The notes under the pieces were generated by a model. That model saw nothing but the letters and a program-made list of their open reading frames with translations. It did no database searches and was not told where the DNA came from. From Rhodocyclaceae bacterium (lineage in GTDB: Bacteria > Pseudomonadota > Gammaproteobacteria > Burkholderiales > Rhodocyclaceae), in the NCBI GenBank assembly GCA_024710925.1, contig JANJTW010000008.1, forward strand, positions 1 to 55,449: a stretch of 55,449 nt of DNA. Reading direction: 5' to 3'. The position numbers and the translations under genes are program-made. Of the stretch, positions 17,625 to 24,229 are shown piece by piece (positions within the stretch are counted from its first letter, which is position 1; each line of letters starts with the position of its first letter).

Positions 17625-17774
17625 ATGGCCGACAACGACAACGACGATGTTCCGTTCATGCAGAAGCTGCTCGATAACCATTTCCTTTTGGTAGTTATCG
17701 GTGTCGTCTCGCCGACGGTTCTCTACACGCTGTGGGGCATCGTCGACATCATGAACACGCCGCTCGCCAAGTAA
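17625..17774 (+). CDS. 49-aa single-span subunit of the heme-copper enzyme
   Basis: A very small membrane protein: acidic N-terminus MADNDNDDVPF, then one hydrophobic helix (about residues 15-38) with VVIGVVSPTVLYTLWGIV, and a short tail. The ATG at 17625 is preceded by GGAGG (17612-17616) at 8 bases. It lies 25 bases before the CuA subunit, in the position and size range of subunit IIa of ba3-type oxidases (about 34 aa in Thermus). A structural subunit role is inferred from place and form only. Confidence 0.78.
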   Translation: MADNDNDDVPFMQKLLDNHFLLVVIGVVSPTVLYTLWGIVDIMNTPLAK

Positions 17775-17799
17775 TTTCAACCAATAGAGGGAGAACTCA

Positions 17800-18348
17800 A
17801 TGAGTGCAATTCTGCCGCCGTCGGAACGGCTCTGGTGGAAGGAACCGATCGCGAAGACCGAGTGGATGTGGATCGCGATCGCCTTCGTCTGGGGGATGAT
17901 CATGTTCGTCATGATGATCTACTGGCACATCTACGGTAAGCAAAACCTGTCCAACGAAGCCTACAAGACCACGCCGGAAGCGTACGCCGCCAAGGCCGAG
18001 AAGTTCATCGCCGAAAATACCGTGCGCAACGAAACGGGCCTCGACGGCAACGAAATCCCGGTCGTCAAGGTTCCGAACGGCGGCGAGGGCTACCTGATCG
18101 CCCGCCTGTGGAACTGGTACCCGATCCTCGAACTGGAAAAGGGCCAAGAGTACAAGATCCACCTGTCGTCGATGGACTACAACCACGGCTTCTCGCTGCA
18201 GCCGGTGAACATCAACATCCAGGTCGTTCCGGGCTACGAGCACGTGGTCAAGATGACCCCGACCTCGTCGGGCACCTTCGCTATCGTCTGTAACGAGTTC
18301 TGCGGCATCGGTCACCACTCGATGCTCGGCCGGATCTACGTGAAATAA
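17800..18348 (+). CDS. Heme-copper enzyme subunit II with CuA site
   Basis: A 182-aa electron-entry subunit: one N-terminal membrane helix (about 22-45), a linker, then a cupredoxin domain facing the periplasm. The CuA ligands are complete: H129, C164, E166 (backbone), C168, H172, M175 in CNEFCGIGHHSM. So it takes electrons from a cytochrome c or similar carrier. It is short, with a single span, like ba3-type (B family) subunit II. GAGG upstream supports the ATG. It is followed 14 bases later by subunit I. Confidence 0.93.
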   Translation: MSAILPPSERLWWKEPIAKTEWMWIAIAFVWGMIMFVMMIYWHIYGKQNLSNEAYKTTPEAYAAKAEKFIAENTVRNETGLDGNEIPVVKVPNGGEGYLIARLWNWYPILELEKGQEYKIHLSSMDYNHGFSLQPVNINIQVVPGYEHVVKMTPTSSGTFAIVCNEFCGIGHHSMLGRIYVK

Positions 18349-18362
18349 GGGGGAATAACAAA

Positions 18363-20057
18363 GTGGCAACCACTTACCGCACCTGCCCGGCGTCCGGGCT
18401 GCAATTCGAGGCGCACGCCGAGAAGCTGATGAAATGGAACGCCGTCGCGGCCGTTCTGTGGCTCCTCGTCGGCGGCATCACCGCCATCGGCGTCATCATG
18501 ACCCGCTGGCCGGCATTCAAGCTGCTGCCGCCGGACCAGTTCTACACCATCCTCACCGCGCACGGCGTCGACATGCTGCTGTGCTGGATCATCTTCTTCG
18601 AGATGGCCGTGCTCTACTTCGCCTCGTCCGTCCTGCTTCGCTGCCGGCTGGCGACACCGAAATGGGGCTGGGTCCAGTTCTGGCTGATGGTCGTCGGTAG
18701 CGTCATGACCAACGTCGCCATCTTCCAGGGCGAGTCGAGCGTGATGTTCACGTCGTACGTGCCGATGATGGCCGCACCGCACTTCTACCTCGGCCTGATC
18801 CTGTTCGCCGTCGGCGCGCTGATCGGCTGCTTCGTGTTCCTCGGCACGCTGGTCGTCGCCAAGAAGGACAAGACCTACACCGGTTCGATCCCGATGGTCA
18901 CCTTCGGCGCGCTGACCGCCTGCATCATCGCCATCTTCACGATCCTGACCGGTGCCGGCATCCTGCTGCCGACGCTGGCCTGGTCGCTCGGCCTGATCAA
19001 GGAAATCGACGCCCAGCTGTACCGCATGGTCTGGTGGGGTCTGGGTCACTCGTCGCAGCAGATCAACGTGTCGGCTCACGTCGCCATCTGGTACCTGATC
19101 CCGGCCGTCGTCATCGGCGCCAAGCCGCTGTCGGAAAAGGTCTCGCGCGGCGCGTTCCTGATGTACATCCTGTTCCTGCAACTGGCCTCCGCCCACCACC
19201 TCCTGTCCGACCCGGGCATGAGCGCCGAGTGGAAGGTGCTGAACACGTCGTACTTCATGTACTTCGCCGTCATGGCCTCGATGATCCACGGCTTCACCGT
19301 GCCGGGCGCCATCGAAGCCGCACAGCGTCGCAAGGGCTTCACCAACGGCCTGTTCGAGTGGCTGCGCAAGGCGCCGTGGGGCAACCCGGCCTTCGCCGGC
19401 ATGTTCATCTCGCTGGTTTCGTTCGGCTTCCTCGGCGGCATCTCCGGTGTCGTTCTCGGTACCGAACAGATCAACATGCTGATGCACAACACGTTCTACG
19501 TGCCGGGCCACTTCCACACGACGGTCGTCACGGGTACCACGCTGGCCTTCATGGCGGTGACCTACCTGCTGGTGCCGACGCTGTTCAAGCGCGAAATGAT
19601 TCACCCGAAGCTGTGCCAGATCCAGCCGTACCTGTTCGGTATCGCCATGTCGATCACCGGCCTCGTCATGATGGGCGCCGGCACGCTGGGCGTTTCCCGC
19701 CGTCACTGGGACATGGCCTTCTCGGGCGCGCCGTTCCAGTATGAGTGGCCGGGTGCCGCGATGCTGATGATGGGCATGACCGGCTTCTTCGGCATGGTCA
19801 CCATCGTCGGTGGCGCGCTGTGGATCTACCTGGTCGTCGGCTCCCTGCTGTGGGGCAAGAAGCTCGAAGGCGGCGCTGTCTCCGACAAGCCGACCCCGAT
19901 CCCGGCCGCCACGCCGGCCGCTTCGGCCTCGCACCACGGTAGCGACCACGTCGGCGTCCCCGGCACCGTCGTCCTGGTGATGGCCCTGCTGGTCTCCTTC
20001 GTCCTGTACTACTTCGTGAACTGGAAGTACCTGTCCGAAGTCTGGCTGCTGAGCTAA
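18363..20057 (+). CDS. Heme-copper reductase subunit I lacking the active-site tyrosine (NO reductase-like, possibly eNOR)
   Basis: A 564-aa catalytic subunit with about 13 spans. All six metal-ligand histidines are seen: H67 and H385 (low-spin heme), H383 (high-spin heme), H229, H278 and H279 (CuB). Four residues after H229, where A- and B-family oxygen reductases have the cross-linked Tyr (HPxxY), there is Q233 (GLGHSSQQIN). The cbb3-type helix VII Tyr position is also not Tyr. Loss of this Tyr is a mark of NO reductases evolved from oxidases (the eNOR, sNOR, gNOR and nNOR families). With a CuA subunit and heme A genes beside it, eNOR is my best guess; exact family is unproven. The start is GTG at 18363 with GGGGG 9 bases upstream. 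The C-terminal linker is Ala/Pro-rich with HHGSDH. Confidence 0.88.
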   Translation: MATTYRTCPASGLQFEAHAEKLMKWNAVAAVLWLLVGGITAIGVIMTRWPAFKLLPPDQFYTILTAHGVDMLLCWIIFFEMAVLYFASSVLLRCRLATPKWGWVQFWLMVVGSVMTNVAIFQGESSVMFTSYVPMMAAPHFYLGLILFAVGALIGCFVFLGTLVVAKKDKTYTGSIPMVTFGALTACIIAIFTILTGAGILLPTLAWSLGLIKEIDAQLYRMVWWGLGHSSQQINVSAHVAIWYLIPAVVIGAKPLSEKVSRGAFLMYILFLQLASAHHLLSDPGMSAEWKVLNTSYFMYFAVMASMIHGFTVPGAIEAAQRRKGFTNGLFEWLRKAPWGNPAFAGMFISLVSFGFLGGISGVVLGTEQINMLMHNTFYVPGHFHTTVVTGTTLAFMAVTYLLVPTLFKREMIHPKLCQIQPYLFGIAMSITGLVMMGAGTLGVSRRHWDMAFSGAPFQYEWPGAAMLMMGMTGFFGMVTIVGGALWIYLVVGSLLWGKKLEGGAVSDKPTPIPAATPAASASHHGSDHVGVPGTVVLVMALLVSFVLYYFVNWKYLSEVWLLS

Positions 20058-20073
20058 TCGGCCGCTGAGCATT

Positions 20074-20095
20074 CCCCGCGCCTCCCGGCGCGGGG
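20074..20095 (+). other. Stable hairpin between subunit I and ctaB
   Basis: CCCCGCGCC, loop TCCC, GGCGCGGGG, 9 perfect pairs, no T-tract. A second repeat (GAATCG ... CGATTC, 20103-20132) follows. It may stabilise the subunit mRNA or damp read-through into ctaB. Confidence 0.5.
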
Positions 20096-20184
20096 CTTGC
20101 CTGAATCGTCCTTGCCCGCGCAGGGGCGATTCAAGCAGGTTCCAAAGACATTCAACCGATACGAGCAAGACCCCAAGCAAACCT

Positions 20185-21075
20185 ATGCAATCGACGACGC
20201 CCGCCCACAGCGCCTCCGGTGCATCCCTACGAGCCATCCTCGGCCTGTTCAAGCTGCGCATCGGGGTCGTCATCACGTTCACCGCGCTGGCCGGCCTCGC
20301 CGTCAGCTCCGGCCCGAGCCTGTCGGCCCTGCAACTGGTCGTGCTGACGCTGTCGGTGCTCGTTTCGTCGGCGGCCGCCGGTGCCTTCAACCAGTACTAC
20401 GAGCACGATCTCGACCCGAAGATGGCACGCACGAAGAACCGCCCCTTCGTCACCGGCCAGATCAAGCACGGTCCGTTCTGGCTCGGCGTCATCGCCGTCC
20501 TCACCGTCACCTCGGTCGGTGCCGCCTGGCTGGCGCTGAACGCTTGGTCGGCGCTCTACGTCTTCCTCGGCGCCTTCTTCTACGCCGTCGTCTACACCGT
20601 CTGGCTGAAGCGCCGGACCTGGCTGAACATCGTCTTCGGCGGCCTCGCCGGCAGCTGGGCGGTCCTCGCCGGCGCCACCGCCGCCGACCCCGGCCACGGT
20701 CCCGTGCCGCTGGCGCTCGCTTTCGTCCTCTTCCTGTGGACGCCGCCGCACTTCTGGTCGCTGGCCATCGCCTGCAAGGACGACTACGCCGCCGCCGGCG
20801 TACCGATGCTGCCGGTCGTCGTCGGCAACGAGAAGGCGGCACGCACGATCTTCTACAGCACGCTGGCGCTGGTGGCCGCCTCGCTGCTGCCGGCCGTCTA
20901 CGGCCTCGGCTGGATCTATCTCGGCGCCGCAGCCGTCGGCGGCGGCCTGTTCATCCAGAAGGCCTGGGCGCTCACCCGTTCGCCCGAGCGCAAGGCCGCC
21001 CTCGCCTGCTTCCACGCTTCGCTCGTGCAGTTGACACTGGTGCTCCTGGGCGCGATCATCGACGCCCAGTTTTGA
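20185..21075 (+). CDS. ctaB: Protoheme IX farnesyltransferase
   Basis: A 296-aa UbiA-fold membrane prenyltransferase that makes heme O, the substrate of CtaA. The catalytic motif NQYYEHDLDPKMART (residues 69-83) with its Asp and Arg residues is complete, and the second Asp-rich region near AIACKDDYAAAGVPMLPVV is present. It follows the heme-copper subunits and precedes a SCO gene by 13 bases, so cofactor assembly genes share the operon. The ATG at 20185 gives the expected N-terminus. Confidence 0.95.
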   Translation: MQSTTPAHSASGASLRAILGLFKLRIGVVITFTALAGLAVSSGPSLSALQLVVLTLSVLVSSAAAGAFNQYYEHDLDPKMARTKNRPFVTGQIKHGPFWLGVIAVLTVTSVGAAWLALNAWSALYVFLGAFFYAVVYTVWLKRRTWLNIVFGGLAGSWAVLAGATAADPGHGPVPLALAFVLFLWTPPHFWSLAIACKDDYAAAGVPMLPVVVGNEKAARTIFYSTLALVAASLLPAVYGLGWIYLGAAAVGGGLFIQKAWALTRSPERKAALACFHASLVQLTLVLLGAIIDAQF

Positions 21076-21088
21076 CCGGATTCCGCGG

Positions 21089-21970
21089 GTGACCCTTCGC
21101 TGCCTTCTCGCCGCCTGCGCGGCGGCCCTCTCCTTGTCGCTGCCGGCACACGCCGCCGACGACGCGACCGACAAACCCAAGATGACGGCCCGGCCGGCGA
21201 CCTCGCTGAGCCCCGGCCTGACGCTGACGACCCTCGACGAAAGCGCCGCCTTCGAGCGCTCGCAGGCGGCCATCGGCAAGCCGGTCGAGAACTTCGTGCT
21301 GCTCAACCGCGACAGCCAGCCGGTCGAACTGGCGAAGTACAAGGGCAAGCCGCTGCTCGTCAGCTTCGTCTATACCGCCTGCTTCCAGGTCTGCCCGACG
21401 ACCACGCGCAACCTGCAGAAGGCCGTCGATGAGACGGTCAGCGTCATGGGTGCCGACCGCTTCAACATCATCACCATCGGCTTCAACCAGCCGTTCGACT
21501 CGCCGCAGGCGATGAAGGACTTCGCCAAGCGCTACGGCCTGAACCTGCCCAATTGGGAGTTCCTCAGCCCGGCGACGGCGATCGTCGGCGACGTCACCGG
21601 CAACTTCGGCTTCAGCTTCGTCGCGACGCCGGCCGGCTTCGACCACCTGAACCAGATCTCGCTGGTCGATGCGGAAGGAAAGATCGTCCGCCAGGTCTAT
21701 GGCGAAAAATTCTCGCCGAAGGATCTGGCCGAACCGCTCAAGCTGCTCATCGCCAACTCGGCGATTCCGCCCGAGATGAGCACGGTCAAGGAATTGATGG
21801 AGCGGGTGCGCATCCTCTGTTCGGTCTACGACCCCGTCTCCGGCCGCTACCGCACCGATTATTCGCTGTACATGATGATCGCCGGCTTCATCAGCTTCGT
21901 CGGCTTCACCATCTATCTGTCCTTCAACATGTGGCGCAGCCGCCGCCGCGCCACGCCGCCGGCCGCCTGA
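21089..21970 (+). CDS. SCO1/SenC-family protein with C-terminal membrane anchor
   Basis: A 293-aa copper-delivery protein, longer than the SCO at 13701. Signal sequence (residues 1-23), thioredoxin fold with C98 and C102 (TACFQVCPTT) and H186 (GFDHLNQ), then a C-terminal single span (about 258-278) with a basic tail. This anchored form is known in oxidase operons. GTG start at 21089, 13 bases after ctaB. It probably loads CuA of subunit II. Confidence 0.9.
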   Translation: MTLRCLLAACAAALSLSLPAHAADDATDKPKMTARPATSLSPGLTLTTLDESAAFERSQAAIGKPVENFVLLNRDSQPVELAKYKGKPLLVSFVYTACFQVCPTTTRNLQKAVDETVSVMGADRFNIITIGFNQPFDSPQAMKDFAKRYGLNLPNWEFLSPATAIVGDVTGNFGFSFVATPAGFDHLNQISLVDAEGKIVRQVYGEKFSPKDLAEPLKLLIANSAIPPEMSTVKELMERVRILCSVYDPVSGRYRTDYSLYMMIAGFISFVGFTIYLSFNMWRSRRRATPPAA

Positions 21971-22011
21971 TCGCCGCCGGGACGGGCCCGTCCCGGCGAA
22001 TTCATCCGGAA

Positions 22012-22053
22012 TTGATACGCGTCAAGTCGCCTTGACGCGCCCGGCTATATCAT
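22012..22053 (+). promoter_or_regulatory. FNR/DNR-type class II promoter for the cytochrome b fusion genes
   Basis: The box TTGATACGCGTCAA (22012-22025) differs from the FNR consensus at one base of the second half-site. A -10 TATCAT lies at 22048-22053, which puts the box centre at -41.5 from a start near 22060, the exact class II spacing. Overlapping it is a perfect inverted repeat GCGTCAAG/CTTGACGC (22019-22038, 4-base loop), which could be a second site. Confidence 0.75.
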
Positions 22054-22107
22054 TACCCGCTAATAAACCACTGTTTTCAGTACGGATATTCCTGCGGATT
22101 TCCCTAC

Positions 22108-23679
22108 GTGACTTTCGAAGCCCTTTGCCGCCAACTCGTCCGCGCGCCTTTCCAGCGGTGCGAGGAGGCGTTCGACCGGGTTTTCGGGGGGCGTCACAAC
22201 CCGCTCCGCCATCTCGGCGCGCTCGGCCTGTTCCTGCTCTGGATCATCGTCGGCAGCGGTCTCTACCTGTACATCGTCCTCGATACCGGCGTCGCCCAGG
22301 TCTATTCGTCGATCGGCCACCTCACCGAGCGCGAGTGGTACTTCGGCGGCATCCTGCGCAGCCTGCACCGCTACGCCTCCGACGGCTTCATGCTGGCAAT
22401 GGCGCTGCATCTCGTCCGCGAGTTCGCCTACGGCCGCTACACCGGCTTCCGCTTCTACTCGTGGATCACCGGCGTGCCGCTGATCTGGCTGGCCTTCGTC
22501 AGCGGCATCGGCGGCTACTGGATCGTCTGGGACCAGCTGGCCCAGTTCTCGGCGACCTCGACAGCCGAACTGCTCGACTGGCTGCCGATCTTCAGCGAAC
22601 CATCGGCACGCAATTTCCTCGCGCCGGATTCAATCAACGACCGCTTGTTCACGCTGCTGGTATTCATCCACCTCGGCGTGCCGATCCTTCTGCTCGCCGC
22701 GCTGTGGGCGCACGTGCACCGCATCGCGCACGTCGACCACCTGCCGTCGGGCAAGCTGATGCGCGGCACGGCGGCCACGCTGCTCGTTCTCGCGCTGATC
22801 AAGCCGGCGACCAGCGACGCCCCGGCGAACCTGGCCGTCGTTCCCGCCGAAACCCGCCTCGACTGGTTCATCCTCTTCCTCCATCCGCTGACCGACCTGA
22901 CCTCGCCGGCCGTCGTCTGGAGCGCGCTCTTCGCACTGACGGCGCTGCTCTGCGCCCTGCCCTTCCTCGGTCGCCGGCAGCCGGCGCCGGTGGCGACCGT
23001 CGACCCGGCCAACTGCAACGGCTGCACCCGCTGCCAGGTCGATTGCCCTTATGCGGCGATCACCATGGCGTCGCACCCGACCCGCCCGGGCTACCGCATC
23101 GCGGTCGTCGACGACGCGCTGTGCGCAAGCTGCGGCATCTGCGCCGGCTCCTGCCCCTCGTCCACGCCGTTCCGCAGCCAGGAACGGCTGGTCACCGGCA
23201 TCGACATGCCGCAGCTGCCGCTGAACGCGCTGCGCGCCGAACTGGAGGCGAAGGTCGCCGGACTGTCCGGCGAGGTGCGCGTGGTCGTCTTCGGCTGCGC
23301 CCACGGCGCCGGCGCCGAAGCGCTGAACGCTCCTGATACGGCGGCGATCACGCTCATTTGTGCCGGCATGCTGCCGCCGTCTTTCGTAGAATACGCACTG
23401 CGCACGGGCGCGCACGGCGTCATGGTCGCCAGCTGCCGGCACGGCGGCTGCGACTACCGGCTCGGCGAACGGTGGACGCTGGAACGCCTCAGCCGCCAGC
23501 GCGAACCGCAGCTGCGCGGCAGGATTCCCGCCGAGCGCCTGGCCGCCGTCTTCGTGTCCGGGAACGACGACGCAGCCCTGGCCGCCGCCGTAGACGATTT
23601 CAAGAACAGGCTGCGCAGCCTCCCGGCTGCCGGCGAACCGCTTCAACCCTATCTTCGGAGAACAGCCCACCATGCTTAA
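22108..23679 (+). CDS. Cytochrome b / 2x[4Fe-4S] ferredoxin / FlpD(MvhD)-like fusion protein
   Basis: A 523-aa membrane electron-transfer protein made of three parts. Residues 1-290 are a cytochrome b N-terminal domain with two b hemes: H87 and H101 (HRYASDGFMLAMALH), H188 and H202. Residues 300-355 are a bacterial ferredoxin: C303, C306, C309, C313 and C339, C342, C345, C349. Residues 390-500 resemble the FlpD/MvhD delta subunit of hydrogenase-heterodisulfide reductase systems: FGCAHGAG, CAGMLPPSFVEYAL, GVMVASCRHGGCDYRLG (C397, C418, C443, C448). Such delta subunits pass electrons between iron-sulfur partners. GTG start at 22108 with poor ribosome site. It lies behind an FNR-type promoter and overlaps the next gene by 8 bases. 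Function unknown; a quinone or heme link to a soluble low-potential partner is inferred. Confidence 0.88.
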   Translation: MTFEALCRQLVRAPFQRCEEAFDRVFGGRHNPLRHLGALGLFLLWIIVGSGLYLYIVLDTGVAQVYSSIGHLTEREWYFGGILRSLHRYASDGFMLAMALHLVREFAYGRYTGFRFYSWITGVPLIWLAFVSGIGGYWIVWDQLAQFSATSTAELLDWLPIFSEPSARNFLAPDSINDRLFTLLVFIHLGVPILLLAALWAHVHRIAHVDHLPSGKLMRGTAATLLVLALIKPATSDAPANLAVVPAETRLDWFILFLHPLTDLTSPAVVWSALFALTALLCALPFLGRRQPAPVATVDPANCNGCTRCQVDCPYAAITMASHPTRPGYRIAVVDDALCASCGICAGSCPSSTPFRSQERLVTGIDMPQLPLNALRAELEAKVAGLSGEVRVVVFGCAHGAGAEALNAPDTAAITLICAGMLPPSFVEYALRTGAHGVMVASCRHGGCDYRLGERWTLERLSRQREPQLRGRIPAERLAAVFVSGNDDAALAAAVDDFKNRLRSLPAAGEPLQPYLRRTAHHA

Positions 23680-24172
23680 ACCCGCCGCCGCCATTGCCGG
23701 GCAGGTCGTCCTTTACGGAGCCTTCGCCGCCGTCATCGGCTATTTCGCCACCGATCCCGTCTACCGGCAGATTCCGGACGACATCGCCGTGGTCAAGGTG
23801 TCCTTCAGCCACCTTGGCGATCGCGAGTGCCGCAAGCGCACGCCCGAGGAACTAGCCAAACTGCCGCCGAACATGCGCGCGCCGATGGACTGCCCGCGCG
23901 AGCGCTCGGACATCAACTTCGAGCTCGACATCGACGGCGAAACCGTCGTCAAGCACGTGCTGCACCCGACCGGCCTGTACAAGGACGGCATCTCGACGAT
24001 GTACCGGCGCCTCGAAATCAAGGCCGGCACGCACAAATTCACGGCGCGCATGCAGGACAACGTCAAGCAGGAGGGCTGGAAGTTCGTCAAGGAAGTCACG
24101 GTCGACCTGAAGCCGGCTCAGGCGATGGTTGTCGACTTCCACCCCGACAAGGGCGGCCTGTTCTTCAAGTAA
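23672..24172 (+). CDS. Uncharacterised membrane-anchored protein between the two cytochrome b fusions
   Basis: A 166-aa protein with one N-terminal span (about 5-27) and a likely periplasmic beta-sandwich domain (residues 45-166: INFELDIDGETVVKHVLHPTG, LEIKAGTHKFTARM). C47? and C74 region (GDRECRKR, PMDCPRER) could form a disulfide. It is not recognised as a named family. Its start overlaps the fusion gene's stop by 8 bases, so it is co-translated and is a likely subunit or assembly partner of the cytochrome b proteins. Confidence 0.78.
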   Translation: MLKPAAAIAGQVVLYGAFAAVIGYFATDPVYRQIPDDIAVVKVSFSHLGDRECRKRTPEELAKLPPNMRAPMDCPRERSDINFELDIDGETVVKHVLHPTGLYKDGISTMYRRLEIKAGTHKFTARMQDNVKQEGWKFVKEVTVDLKPAQAMVVDFHPDKGGLFFK

Positions 24173-24229
24173 GCCCCCTGCACAACAAATAGAAGAATTC
24201 GCCCTCACTCACACTCGAGCGGACAAAAA

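Noticed and set aside
18336-20390. A 684-codon minus-strand frame opposite heme-copper subunit I
   Set aside because: Shadow of the conserved subunit I gene; very rich in Arg, Asp, His and Gln.
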